DNA of 64,000 nt from Stenotrophomonas maltophilia (GTDB lineage: Bacteria > Pseudomonadota > Gammaproteobacteria > Xanthomonadales > Xanthomonadaceae): assembly GCF_002799155.1 (NCBI RefSeq), contig NZ_NERD01000002.1:2914001-2978000 (forward strand). The letters run 5' to 3'. Shown one piece after another: positions 35,255 through 44,039 of the stretch (its first letter is position 1; the number at the start of each line of letters is the position of its first letter). The position numbers and the translations under genes are program-made. The notes beneath the pieces were generated by a model, which worked only from the letters and a program-made list of their open reading frames with translations, ran no database searches and was not told the DNA's origin.

Positions 35255-36514
35255 ATGTCTGTCAGTCGCAGTGCGATCAAGAAGGAGCCCGTGGCGCGCA
35301 GCACCACGGAGCTGCAGCCGTTTGTCTGGGTGGGGACCGACAAGCGGGGCGTGAAGATGAAAGGGGAGCAGGTCGCAAAGAATGCGAATCTGCTGCGGGC
35401 TGAGTTGCGCCGCCAAGGCATCAACCCCGGCTTGGTCAAGCCCAAGCCAAAGCCGCTGTTCGGCGCCGCCGGCAGCAAGGTCACTCCGAAGGACATCGCG
35501 TTCTTCAGTCGGCAGATGGCCACCATGATGAAATCGGGCGTGCCAATTGTCGGCGCGCTCGACATCATCGCCAGCGGGCACAAGAACCCGCGCATGAAGA
35601 AGATGGTGGATTCGGTCCGAACCGATATCGAGGGCGGCTCCTCACTGTACGAGGCGGTCAGCAAGCATCCGGTGCAGTTCGACGAGCTCTACCGCAATCT
35701 GGTCAAGGCCGGCGAAGGCGCCGGTGTACTGGAGACGGTGCTGGATACTGTCGCCACCTACAAGGAGAACATCGAAGCCCTCAAGGGCAAGATCAAGAAG
35801 GCGATGTTCTATCCCGCCATGGTGCTGGCGGTCGCTCTGCTGGTGAGCGGCATCCTGCTGGTCTGGGTGGTACCGCAGTTCGAGGATGTGTTCAAAGGCT
35901 TCGGCGCGGAGCTTCCCGCCTTCACCCAGATGATCGTCGGCCTGTCCCGCTTCATGGTGTCATGGTGGTGGCTGATCTTGATCCTGATCGTCGGCTCGAT
36001 TGTCGGCTTCATTGCGGCTTACAAGCGATCACCGAAACTGCAACACACTATGGACCGATTGGTTCTGAAGGTGCCGGTCATCGGGCAGATCATGCACAAC
36101 AGCTCGATTGCACGCTTTGCCCGTACCACGGCGGTGACCTTCAAGGCCGGTGTGCCACTTGTGGAGGCCCTGGGCATCGTGGCCGGCGCCACCGGCAATA
36201 CAGTGTACGAGGAGGCAGTTCTGCGCATGCGCGACGACGTGTCGGTCGGTTACCCGGTCAACATGGCCATGAAGCAGACCGCCCTGTTCCCGCACATGGT
36301 CATCCAGATGACCGGCATCGGTGAAGAGGCGGGTGCCCTGGACGCCATGCTGTTCAAGGTGGCCGAGTACTATGAGCAGGAGGTCAACAATGCCGTTGAC
36401 GCCCTCAGCAGCCTGCTGGAACCGATCATCATGGTGATCATTGGTACCATCGTCGGCGGCATGGTCATCGGCATGTACCTGCCGATCTTCAAGCTCGCTT
36501 CCGTCGTCGGATAA
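35255..36514 (+). CDS. pilC: Type IV pilus inner-membrane platform protein PilC
   Basis: 419 residues from ATG 35255 (GGGGAG 6 bases upstream); the frame opens at 35087. Two GspF repeats, each a cytosolic helical bundle plus membrane helices: the first around VTPKDIAFFSRQMATMMKSG and FYPAMVLAVALLVSGILLVWVV, the second around ARFARTTAVTFKAGVPLVEAL and the C-terminal PIIMVIIGTIVGGMVIGMYLP. PilC connects PilB motion to pilin insertion. It is divergent from pilA and followed by pilD with 7 bases between. Confidence 0.96.
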   Translation: MSVSRSAIKKEPVARSTTELQPFVWVGTDKRGVKMKGEQVAKNANLLRAELRRQGINPGLVKPKPKPLFGAAGSKVTPKDIAFFSRQMATMMKSGVPIVGALDIIASGHKNPRMKKMVDSVRTDIEGGSSLYEAVSKHPVQFDELYRNLVKAGEGAGVLETVLDTVATYKENIEALKGKIKKAMFYPAMVLAVALLVSGILLVWVVPQFEDVFKGFGAELPAFTQMIVGLSRFMVSWWWLILILIVGSIVGFIAAYKRSPKLQHTMDRLVLKVPVIGQIMHNSSIARFARTTAVTFKAGVPLVEALGIVAGATGNTVYEEAVLRMRDDVSVGYPVNMAMKQTALFPHMVIQMTGIGEEAGALDAMLFKVAEYYEQEVNNAVDALSSLLEPIIMVIIGTIVGGMVIGMYLPIFKLASVVG

Positions 36515-36521
36515 TCACTAC

Positions 36522-37385
36522 ATGGCATTTCTCGACCAGCATCCCGGCCTCGGCTACCCCGCCGCGGCCGCCCTGGGGCTGCTGCTGGGCAGTTTCCTCA
36601 ACGTCGTCATCCTGCGCCTGCCCAAGCGGCTGGAGTGGCAGTGGAAGCGCGATGCGCGCGAGGTCCTGGAAGAACCGGACTTCTACGAGCCCCCACCACC
36701 GGGAATCGTGGTCGAGCCCTCGCACTGCCCGCACTGCAAGCACAAGCTGAGCTGGTACGAGAACATCCCGCTGTTCAGCTGGATCATCCAGGGCGGCAAG
36801 TGCCGCCACTGCAAGGCGCCGATCTCGCTGCAGTACCCACTGGTCGAGGCCCTGACCTCGGTGCTGGTGCTGGCCTGCGTCTGGCAGTTCGGCTTCGGCT
36901 GGCAGGGCTTCGGCGCCATCGTGCTGACCTGCTTCCTGATCGCCCTGTCCGGCATCGACCTGCGCACCCAGCTGCTACCCGACCAATTGACCCTGCCACT
37001 GATGTGGCTGGGCCTGATAGGCAACATCGATAACCTGTACATGCCGGCCAAGCCTGCCTTGGTCGGCGCCGCGGTGGGCTACCTGTCGCTGTGGATGGTC
37101 TGGTGGCTGTTCAAGCAGCTGACCGGCAAGGAAGGCATGGGCCACGGCGATTTCAAGCTGCTGGCCGCCCTCGGCGCCTGGTGCGGGCTGAAGGGCATCC
37201 TGCCGATCATCCTGCTGTCGTCGGTGCTGGGTGCCATCATCGGCTCGATCTGGCTGTACTCCCGGGGCCGTGACCGCGCCACGCCCATCCCGTTCGGCCC
37301 CTACCTGGCCATCGCAGGCTGGCTGTACTTCATGTGGGGTGCGCCTGTGGTGGAGCAGTACCTGGTGTTGAGCGGACTGCGCTGA
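36522..37385 (+). CDS. pilD: Prepilin peptidase / N-methyltransferase PilD
   Basis: 287 residues from ATG 36522. Eight-helix inner-membrane aspartyl protease that cleaves and N-methylates prepilins, and often type II secretion pseudopilins. The N-terminal cytosolic loop has the four-Cys zinc motif CPHCKHKLS...CRHCKAPIS. The two catalytic Asp are in GIDLRTQLLPD and GMGHGDFKLLAALGAW. It sits between pilC and coaE in the conserved order pilC-pilD-coaE. Confidence 0.96.
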   Translation: MAFLDQHPGLGYPAAAALGLLLGSFLNVVILRLPKRLEWQWKRDAREVLEEPDFYEPPPPGIVVEPSHCPHCKHKLSWYENIPLFSWIIQGGKCRHCKAPISLQYPLVEALTSVLVLACVWQFGFGWQGFGAIVLTCFLIALSGIDLRTQLLPDQLTLPLMWLGLIGNIDNLYMPAKPALVGAAVGYLSLWMVWWLFKQLTGKEGMGHGDFKLLAALGAWCGLKGILPIILLSSVLGAIIGSIWLYSRGRDRATPIPFGPYLAIAGWLYFMWGAPVVEQYLVLSGLR

Positions 37386-37396
37386 GGGGAGCCCCC

Positions 37397-38008
37397 ATGA
37401 GCCGGTATGTGGTTGGCCTGACCGGCGGCATTGCCGCCGGCAAGAGCGAGGTGACCCGGCGCTTCGAGGCGCTGGGCATCGTGGTGGCCGACGCCGATCT
37501 GGCCGCCCGCACAGTGGTCGCTGCCGGCAGCCCCGCCCTGGGCCGCATCGCCGAGCGCTTCGGCGCCGACATGCTGCAGGTGGACGGCAGTCTGGACCGG
37601 GCGCGCCTGCGTGCCCACGTATTCGCCGACCCGACCGAACGGGCGGCACTGGAAGCCATCACCCACCCGGCCATCCGCTTGCTGATGCAACAGCAGTGCG
37701 AGCAGGCCGCCAGCCCCTATGCGATTGCCGCCATTCCACTGCTGACCGAGGTCGGTGGGCGGCAGGCCTACCCGTGGTTGAACCGGGTACTGCTGGTGGA
37801 TGCACCCGAAGCCGTGCAGCACGCCCGGCTGATGCAGCGCGACGGCATCGACGCCGCGCTGGCCGACAAGATGATCGCCGCCCAGGCCAGCCGCGCGCAG
37901 CGGTTGGCGCTGGCCGATGATGTGGTGGTCAACGACGGCCACCCGGAAGACCTGCAGGCGCAGGTGGAAGCGCTGCATGAGCGGTATCTGGGGTTGGCTG
38001 GGGATTGA
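37397..38008 (+). CDS. coaE: Dephospho-CoA kinase CoaE
   Basis: 203 residues from ATG 37397 (GAGGGGAG upstream). Last step of coenzyme A synthesis: 3'-phosphorylation of dephospho-CoA. The P-loop GLTGGIAAGKSEV is at residues 7-19, VVADADLAAR and the LID segment with RLMQRDGIDAALADKMIAAQ are present. It is 11 bases after pilD in the same operon. Confidence 0.96.
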   Translation: MSRYVVGLTGGIAAGKSEVTRRFEALGIVVADADLAARTVVAAGSPALGRIAERFGADMLQVDGSLDRARLRAHVFADPTERAALEAITHPAIRLLMQQQCEQAASPYAIAAIPLLTEVGGRQAYPWLNRVLLVDAPEAVQHARLMQRDGIDAALADKMIAAQASRAQRLALADDVVVNDGHPEDLQAQVEALHERYLGLAGD

Positions 38009-38016
38009 GGTCGGGC

Positions 38017-38072
38017 TGCCGGCCAGCGGCCGGCACTACTGGATCGCGCATCCGCGCATGGCGTGAACCTAC
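38017..38072. repeat. REP pair at the coaE / 38069 gene junction
   Basis: GCCGGCCAGCGGCCGGCACTAC (38018-38039) and a second copy whose GTAG head (minus strand, 38072-38069) includes the TAG stop of the convergent 38069-38455 gene. Confidence 0.65.
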
Positions 38073-38455
38073 TCCAGCTGCAGGCGGGCGTAGCGGGCCA
38101 GTTCGCGGGCGCCGAGCAGCAGGCCATCGACGACATCCGGGCTGAGCTGCTGGTGGGCACCACCCTGCTCGCGCGCGGCTTCGGCGGCGTGCAGCACCTG
38201 CATGAGTGCATTCAAGCCGGCCAGGGTGCGGCTGAGGCCGGCCATGGTGGCCGCCTGTGCCGGGCTGAGGCCCTGCGCTTCCAGCCGCCGGCCGTCGGCG
38301 GCATCGCGACCATCCATGCGGGCCAACAACGCGGGCAGCAGATCCTTGGGATCATCGAGCAGGGTTTCGACGCGCTCGGCGACGTCGGCCGGCAGCAGGT
38401 CGGCAGCTTCGCCGATCAGGGCGTGCAGTTGGGGGAACAGTGGGCGTGCGGACAT
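38069..38455 (-). CDS. Hypothetical protein, mostly helical
   Basis: 128 residues from ATG 38455, with GAGGAG about 8 bases upstream, so it is probably a real gene. I do not recognise the family. It is Leu/Ala-rich and predicted helical with no signal peptide or membrane segment: FPQLHALIGEAADLLPADVAERVETLLDDP, then LSPAQAATMAGLSRTLAGLNALMQVLHAAEAA. It is convergent with coaE. Its stop codon lies in a REP head. A candidate small RNA starts about 75 bases upstream on the opposite strand. Confidence 0.6.
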   Translation of the reverse strand: MSARPLFPQLHALIGEAADLLPADVAERVETLLDDPKDLLPALLARMDGRDAADGRRLEAQGLSPAQAATMAGLSRTLAGLNALMQVLHAAEAAREQGGAHQQLSPDVVDGLLLGARELARYARLQLE

Positions 38456-38530
38456 GGTGAGGCTCCTCGCAGTCGGCAGGCCACCTGCGAATGCAAGGTG
38501 GCGGACGGTGCGGGTTGGCGTACCGGAGAT

Positions 38531-38661
38531 CCGACATTCAGCAAAAAGACTCCAGCGGATTCTGATGAATCCCCACGCACCGCCCGCCGAAGCAAGGCAC
38601 GCGGTGCATTTTCAACGACGGACCGATGGGCCGTCGAAGATTGCTGAATGTTGGTTTTTTT
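38531..38661 (+). ncRNA. Candidate structured small RNA with U-run terminator
   Basis: On the plus strand, P1 pairs CCGACATTCAGCAA (38531-38544) with TTGCTGAATGTTGG (38641-38654) and is followed directly by T7. Three further hairpins lie inside: GGATTC-TGAT-GAATCC (38557-38572), GCACCGC..GCGGTGC (38577-38607), and CGACGG..CCGTCG (38616-38636). The T-run right after the closing helix fits a free-standing ~130 nt RNA ending in an intrinsic terminator. No same-strand gene follows, so it is not an obvious riboswitch. No clear promoter is seen. I do not recognise a known family. Confidence 0.55.
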
Positions 38662-38939
38662 CAGGACGCCAATCCCGGCCAGGGCACCTGCCCCAGCCGC
38701 CCCATCTGGCCATCACGCAGCAGCGTGATCTGTAAGGAAATTCTCAAGCCACAGTTGGGTGCACGAATGCGTGCATGCGGACACGCGCGCGCCGTGGCGG
38801 CGATCACGGTGATGTCGTGTTGGGCTTCTGGCCCGGAGTTCCCGTGAGGGGGATTCGATGGCACAAGCGACACAGGGCGCTATGCGAGGTCGGCAGGATT
38901 CGTGCCGACCAAGGTCGGCACCCACCAATGCAAGGGCTC
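38662..38939. other. Non-coding stretch before the sensor kinase stop
   Basis: No convincing gene. A REP-like palindrome GTCGGCA..GTGCCGACC..GGTCGGCAC lies near 38890-38925. The rest shows nothing I can name. Confidence 0.5.
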
Positions 38940-40310
38940 TTACAACGGCTTCGGCGAGAACGTCAGGGTGGCGATCACGCCGCGTTCGCCACCGGGGCGA
39001 ACGCTCACCTGCCAGCCGTACAGATCGCACAGGCGGCTGACGATCGACAGACCGATGCCGCCGCCCTGCGAATGGCCAGCGTGGGTGCCGCGATAGCCAC
39101 GCTGGAACAGCTTGGCGGCGTCTTCTTCGCTCAGGCCCGGGCCACTGTCAGTCACCGACACCGAATTGCTGCCGACAAAGACGCGCACTTCGCCATCCTG
39201 CGAGTACTTCACCGCGTTGCCGATCAGGTTGCCCAGCGCCACCGACAAGGCCGCCTCGGGCGCATCGATCACCAGGTTGCGCTCGCCTTCCAGCGCCAGT
39301 TCCAACGGCTTGCCGCCCAGCTGTGCACGGTGCGCGTCCAGCAGCTGTTCGGCCACGCGGGCGACGTTGCTCGTGCCCTGCCCGCGCTCGTTGCGCGACA
39401 GCAGCAGCAGCGCGCCGATCAGGTCGCTGCACTGCTGTTCGGCACGCTGGATGCGCTGCAGGCGCTGCAGCACCTTCTCATCCAGGCCGGGCCGGGTCAG
39501 CAGCAGCTCGGTGGCGCCACGGATCACGGCCAGCGGCGTGCGCAGCTCGTGGCTGACGTCAGCATTGAACTCACGGTCGCGCTGCACCACTTCGGTCAGC
39601 CGCGACGAATAATCATCCAGCGCCTGCGCCAGCTGCCCCACTTCGTCATCGGGGAAGCGCGGTGCCAGCGGCTCAGGGTCACTGGTGCCGCCACGATAGG
39701 CACGCAGCCGCGCGGCCAGGTCCGAGACCGGCTTCATCACCTTCGACGCCGACCACCAGCCCAGCACCAGCGACAGCAGGCTGAACACCAGCACCGACAG
39801 CACCAGCGCGCGATTGAGCTGCTGCCCACCGCGCACGCTGTCGGTCATGTCGTAGGCCAGGAACGCCCAGGCGTCGGGCGTCTTGCGCACGGCCAGCTTG
39901 TAGGAATAGCGCTGGCCACGCTCGTCCACGCCGCCCATGTTGTACAGGCCATCCTTGAACTCATACCAGTCCGGCTCTTCCTCGCGCAGCGCATCAAACT
40001 TGTCAGGCTTGATCAGGCGCGCGCGCATCTGCTGCACGGGCAGGTCGGGATTGCGATCCGGGCTCTCGTAGAACCGCCGCACATACTCGTTGATGTTGCG
40101 GTTCATCACGTCTTCCACCAGCTGGTTTTCCACGCGCATGCGGGCCCAGTTGGTGGCGAACGCGAACAGGGTCGTCAGGCAGAAGCCCAACAACACGAAC
40201 GAGACGATGATGCGGCTGCGCAGGCGCCGCCGATACGGCGAACGCCGACGCTCCCCCTTGGTTGCCACGGAATCAGGCTTCCGGGGTGGCGATGCGGTAT
40301 CCAATGCCAT
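38940..40310 (-). CDS. Two-component sensor histidine kinase (ColS-like?)
   Basis: 456 residues from 40310; GTG 40268, 5 bases after the regulator stop, is a possible alternative start. Two membrane helices (about 34-55 and 168-185) enclose a periplasmic domain with an acidic REEEPDWYE cluster. HAMP linker, then HisKA box FNADVSHELRTPLAVIRGA with His254, and a HATPase with DSGPGLSEED and GGGIGLSIVSRL. The pair resembles Xanthomonas ColRS-type systems, but I am not certain. Signal unknown. It is translated from the same message as the regulator. Confidence 0.88.
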   Translation of the reverse strand: MALDTASPPRKPDSVATKGERRRSPYRRRLRSRIIVSFVLLGFCLTTLFAFATNWARMRVENQLVEDVMNRNINEYVRRFYESPDRNPDLPVQQMRARLIKPDKFDALREEEPDWYEFKDGLYNMGGVDERGQRYSYKLAVRKTPDAWAFLAYDMTDSVRGGQQLNRALVLSVLVFSLLSLVLGWWSASKVMKPVSDLAARLRAYRGGTSDPEPLAPRFPDDEVGQLAQALDDYSSRLTEVVQRDREFNADVSHELRTPLAVIRGATELLLTRPGLDEKVLQRLQRIQRAEQQCSDLIGALLLLSRNERGQGTSNVARVAEQLLDAHRAQLGGKPLELALEGERNLVIDAPEAALSVALGNLIGNAVKYSQDGEVRVFVGSNSVSVTDSGPGLSEEDAAKLFQRGYRGTHAGHSQGGGIGLSIVSRLCDLYGWQVSVRPGGERGVIATLTFSPKPL

Positions 40311-40950
40311 GGCGGGTCTGGATCAGCGGCACTTCAAACGGCTTGTCGACCACAGCGCGCAGGCCGTGGATGTGGACGCGCAGCGAATCCGAATCCGGCA
40401 GCTCCTCGCCCCAGACGCGGGTTTCCAGCTCCTGGCGGGTCACCACGGCCGGAGCGGCCTCCATCAGGGCCTGCAGGATCTTCAGTGCGGTCGGGTTGAG
40501 CTGCAGCAGCTTGCCCTGGCGGCGCACTTCCAGCGTGTCCAGGTTGTATTCCAGATCGCCGGTTTCCAGCACGCGGGTCTGCACGCCCTTGCCGCGGCGC
40601 GACAGTGCGTTCAAGCGCACTTCCACTTCCTGCAGCGCGAACGGCTTGATCAGGTAGTCATCGGCGCCGGAATCGAAACCGGCCAGCTTGTTGTCCAGCG
40701 AGTCGCGGGCAGTCAGCATCAGCACCGGGGTCTGCTTGCGCGCTTCGTTGCGCAGCTTGCGGCACACTTCGATGCCGTCCATGCCCGGCAGGTTCAGGTC
40801 CAGCACGATGGCGTCGAACTCGTGAACCACGGCCAGGTGCAGGCCGGTCACGCCGTCGGCGGCGAAGTCCACGGTGTGGCCACGATCCTCAAGGTAGTCG
40901 CCAAGGTTGGCGGCGATGTCGCTGTTGTCTTCGATTACGAGAATGCGCAC
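40273..40950 (-). CDS. OmpR/PhoB-type response regulator (ColR-like?)
   Basis: 225 residues. Receiver domain with EDN, phospho-acceptor Asp51 (AIVLDLNLPGMDG), LMLTARDS and the conserved Lys in YLIKPFAL. A winged-helix DNA-binding domain follows (LELNPTALKIL-like and RVHIHGLRAVVDKP...RTRHGIGYRI-type pattern). The partner kinase overlaps its 3' end. Targets cannot be read from the window. Confidence 0.93.
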   Translation of the reverse strand: MRILVIEDNSDIAANLGDYLEDRGHTVDFAADGVTGLHLAVVHEFDAIVLDLNLPGMDGIEVCRKLRNEARKQTPVLMLTARDSLDNKLAGFDSGADDYLIKPFALQEVEVRLNALSRRGKGVQTRVLETGDLEYNLDTLEVRRQGKLLQLNPTALKILQALMEAAPAVVTRQELETRVWGEELPDSDSLRVHIHGLRAVVDKPFEVPLIQTRHGIGYRIATPEA

Positions 40951-41112
40951 TGGGACCTCTGGTTCTTGAAGGGTCGTCGGGGGGCCAGGCCCACCCGCTC
41001 AGGATGCCCCTGTGCGGGTGGACGCGACGTCTACCTGCTGAACGATACAGGTTCCATTCTTAACATTTCGTACCGAAGGGGCGACACCGGCAAAAGCCCC
41101 GGGGGCGAGCGA

Positions 41113-41574
41113 TCAGCGGCTGATGCGCTGCTGGTCGGTCAGCGCCCGGCGGCTGTCTTCCTGGGCCTTGCGACGCTGGGCCACGGTCAGGCAGACGCTG
41201 GTCGGCATGTTGCTGCCGGTAAGGCGCTCGCGGCGGCAGATCATGCGGCTGTCGGCCTGGGCGCGGGTCATGATGGTGTTGACGATCTCCTGCTCGTTGA
41301 ACAGGTCGTTGCGCTCCTGCGGCGCCAGCTCATCCACCTTCTCGCGGCCATTCATCTTGATCCGGATCCGGTTCAGTGCCTGCTGCACGCGGCTCTTGTC
41401 CTCCAGCCCGATCTCGCTGTAGTCCTCACTGCCCATGGCCGTTTCAACGCGGCGGATCTGTTCGGAGACCGGGGTGAAGGAATCCATCTGCACGGTGTCC
41501 TTCTGCGCCCTGGCCTGCACGGTGGCAACCAGGCCCAGCGACAGCATCAGGGCGAGCGTAGTGTTGCGGTACAT
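41113..41574 (-). CDS. Secreted Cys-pair protein, tandem copy 3
   Basis: 153 residues from ATG 41574 (GGAG 7 bases upstream). Signal peptide to about VQARAQ. Third of three tandem paralogues. Shared core with copy 2: EDYSEIGLEDKSRVQQAL, FNEQEIVNTIMTRAQADSRMICRRER, TGSNMPTSVCLTVAQRRKAQED. Two Cys in all copies (..ICRRE.. and ..SVC..) could form a disulfide in the periplasm. I know no function for the family. Confidence 0.75.
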   Translation of the reverse strand: MYRNTTLALMLSLGLVATVQARAQKDTVQMDSFTPVSEQIRRVETAMGSEDYSEIGLEDKSRVQQALNRIRIKMNGREKVDELAPQERNDLFNEQEIVNTIMTRAQADSRMICRRERLTGSNMPTSVCLTVAQRRKAQEDSRRALTDQQRISR

Positions 41575-41689
41575 GACGAGCTCCATGTTCGTCCATGAAT
41601 AGGGTCTCGACTTTACGGTTCCGCCGATGCGTCCACAAGGGACGCACGGCAGGGTGACCGATGGCGGCGTGCGATCGGCCCGCCAGCAA

Positions 41690-42160
41690 TCAGGGCTTGT
41701 AGTTGTTGAAGCGCTGGTTGTCGTTGAGCGCCTTGCGGCTGTCTTCCTGCGCCTTGCGGCGCTGGGCCACGGTCATGCAGACGCTCTGCGGCATGTTGCT
41801 GCCGGTGGTGCGTTCGCGGCGGCAGACCATGCGGCTGTCGGCGTGGGCGCGGGTCATGATCGTGTTGATCACTTCCTGGTCGTTGAAGATCTCGGTGCGG
41901 TCCTGCGGACTGACCTGCTCCACGCGTTCGTGGTCGCCCATCTTGATCTTGATGCGGCCCAGCGCCTGCTGCACGCGGCTCTTGTCTTCCAGCCCGATCT
42001 CGCTGTAGTCCTCGGTGTTGATCGCCGCTTCGACGTTGCGGATCTGTTCGGCCACCGGGGCGTTGGCGTCGAACTTCACCTGCCCTTTCTCGGGCTTGGC
42101 GTGGGCAGTGGTGGCCAGGGCCAGGCCCAGCATCAGGGCGACGGGGGTCATGCGCTGCAT
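41690..42160 (-). CDS. Secreted Cys-pair protein, tandem copy 2
   Basis: 156 residues from ATG 42160; GGAGGTAACG sits right upstream, a strong ribosome site that settles the start. Signal peptide ending ATTAHAKPEK. Nearly the same layout as copy 3: AEQIRNVEAAINTEDYSEIG, IMTRAHADSRMVCRRERTTGSNMP, SVCMTVAQRRKAQEDSRKALND. Copy 2 and copy 3 are closest to each other, which suggests a later duplication. Confidence 0.75.
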   Translation of the reverse strand: MQRMTPVALMLGLALATTAHAKPEKGQVKFDANAPVAEQIRNVEAAINTEDYSEIGLEDKSRVQQALGRIKIKMGDHERVEQVSPQDRTEIFNDQEVINTIMTRAHADSRMVCRRERTTGSNMPQSVCMTVAQRRKAQEDSRKALNDNQRFNNYKP

Positions 42161-42255
42161 CGTTACCTCCAGGTTCTTCCATGAGTGGAACATTGACCCT
42201 GCGGTGCCACCGCCATGCCACCAGTGCACGTTCGGTGGGCCGGAGGGCGGTGCGG

Positions 42256-42735
42256 TCAACGCCCGGCGGGCGGTGGGCTGAGCGTGTTGTAGCTGCGCTG
42301 GTCGTTGATCAGCGCCTTGCCTTTCTCTTCGATCCGGCGCCGTTCGGCCACGGTCAGGCAGCGGCTCTTGGGCATGTTGCTGCCGGTGGTGCGTTCGTAC
42401 CTGCAGATCTGGCGGCTGTCTTCATGGCCACGCGCCAACAGGGTGTTGATGCGTTCCTGCTCGTTGAAGACCTCGGCCTGCAGCTGCGGCGGCAGCTCCT
42501 GCACGCTCTGGCGCTCGCCCATGTACTGGCGGATACGCGACAGCGATTGCTGTACCTGGCCGCGATCCTCGGCAGACAGTTCGGCATAGTCGGGGGCGGC
42601 CAGGGCGGTCTCCACCTGGCGCATCTGCTCGGCGACCGACCCCTGCCGGTCCATCTGTACAGCGACCTTCTCCGGCTTGGCGGCAACAGCGCCAGACAGG
42701 CCCAGCAGCAACGCGATCATCATGATGCGGTACAT
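42256..42735 (-). CDS. Secreted Cys-pair protein, tandem copy 1
   Basis: 159 residues from ATG 42735 (GGGAGG 6 bases upstream). Signal peptide to about GAVAAKPEK. The most diverged of the three: AEQMRQVETALAAPDYAELSAEDRGQVQQ, FNEQERINTLLARGHEDSRQICRYERTTG, RCLTVAERRRIEEKGKALIND. The conserved blocks and both Cys are kept. Gaps between copies are 95 and 115 bases, each with its own ribosome site. Confidence 0.75.
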   Translation of the reverse strand: MYRIMMIALLLGLSGAVAAKPEKVAVQMDRQGSVAEQMRQVETALAAPDYAELSAEDRGQVQQSLSRIRQYMGERQSVQELPPQLQAEVFNEQERINTLLARGHEDSRQICRYERTTGSNMPKSRCLTVAERRRIEEKGKALINDQRSYNTLSPPPAGR

Positions 42736-42828
42736 CGCCAACCTCCCGATCCATCCCGGAACGAAGGGCCAACTCTACGACCGTCACGCGGCGTCCACAA
42801 GAGACCTTGGGCACAGGGCCGACAGGCA

Positions 42829-42862
42829 TAAAAAAGGCCCAGACGGTGCACCCGCCTGGGCC
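42829..42862 (-). terminator. Rho-independent terminator after rimK
   Basis: The minus strand reads GGCCCAGGCGG..CCGTCTGGGCC followed by TTTTTT, with one mismatch in the stem, about 130 bases after the rimK stop. The stretch 42863-42993 shows nothing else I can name. Confidence 0.8.
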
Positions 42863-42993
42863 TGAAGTCGTATCCCGATACCGATCCTGCTGAGAGGCAG
42901 AGCTGCGGTTCGCTGAAGCCTACGCCGGGGCCGATTAAAGCCTCGTTAAAGCGCCGGATCATTTGGCCATGAGAATCGCAACCACCTGAATAA

Positions 42994-43872
42994 TCAGGGC
43001 TTTTTGATCTTTTCCACGTGCTCGATGATGCGTGTGGCCACGTCGACCCCGCAGGCCGCTTCGATGCCTTCCAGCCCCGGCGTGGAGTTGACCTCCAGCA
43101 CCAGCGGGCCGCGCGCGGAGCGGATCAGGTCCACGCCGCACACCGACAGGCCCAGCGCCCTGGCCGAACGCACCGCCACCTGCTGCTCGGCGCGGCTGGC
43201 CTTGGCGGCCACGGCGGTGCCGCCGGCGTGCAGGTTGGAGCGGAAGTCGCCCTCCGGCGCCTGCCGCTGCATCGACGCCACCACCTGGTCGCCCACCACG
43301 AAGCAGCGCAGGTCCGCGCCCTTGGCTTCGCCGATGAATTCCTGCATCAGGAAGTTGGCGTACAGGCCGCGCAGTGCTTCGACGATGCCGCGCGAGGCAC
43401 TGGCCTTTTCGGTCAGGATCACGCCGCGCCCCTGGGTGCCTTCATTGAGCTTCACCACATGCGGCGGCGGGCCGAGCATGGACAGCAGATCGACGGTGTC
43501 GTCGGGGTTGTCGCCGAACACGGTGACCGGCATGTCGATGCCCTTGGCCGCCAGCAGCTGGTGCGCGCGCAGCTTGTCGCGCGAACGCAGGATGGCATCG
43601 GACGGATTGGGCGTGCGCGCGCCCATCAGCTCGAACTGGCGCAGCACCGCGGTGCCGTAGCGGGTGATCGAGGCACCGATGCGCGGAATGACCATGTCCA
43701 CGCCGGTCATTGGCCGGCCCTTGTAGTGCATGGAAAAGCCATCGGCGGCGATGCGCATGTAGCAGCGCAACGGATCCAGGATGCGCACGGTATGGCCGCG
43801 CGCGCGCGCCGCCTCGACCAGCCGACGGGTGGAATACAGGGAGCTGTTGCGGGACAGGATGGCGAGCTTCAT
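42994..43872 (-). CDS. rimK: Ribosomal protein S6 modification enzyme RimK (ATP-grasp ligase)
   Basis: 292 residues from ATG 43872; the frame runs further upstream, but MKLAILSRN is the family start. ATP-grasp fold: [59 protein letters not shown], and the metal-binding end [15 protein letters not shown]. In E. coli RimK adds glutamates to the S6 C-terminus. Length and pattern match RimK rather than the related LysX. It appears monocistronic with its own terminator. Confidence 0.93.
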   Translation of the reverse strand: MKLAILSRNSSLYSTRRLVEAARARGHTVRILDPLRCYMRIAADGFSMHYKGRPMTGVDMVIPRIGASITRYGTAVLRQFELMGARTPNPSDAILRSRDKLRAHQLLAAKGIDMPVTVFGDNPDDTVDLLSMLGPPPHVVKLNEGTQGRGVILTEKASASRGIVEALRGLYANFLMQEFIGEAKGADLRCFVVGDQVVASMQRQAPEGDFRSNLHAGGTAVAAKASRAEQQVAVRSARALGLSVCGVDLIRSARGPLVLEVNSTPGLEGIEAACGVDVATRIIEHVEKIKKP

Positions 43873-44039
43873 CGCAGTGGGATCGGTCGGCAGGCGCGCA
43901 GCATAGCGCGGGCGTGTGGCGGGTGGATGATGCCCTGCCGGCAGGCGCATCTGCGTGCCTGCCGGGGCTGTGCGAAGATGCCTGTCGCCGGCTGCAGGAC
44001 AGGACACGGCCGGCTTACACAACCCAAGGAGAACCACAG

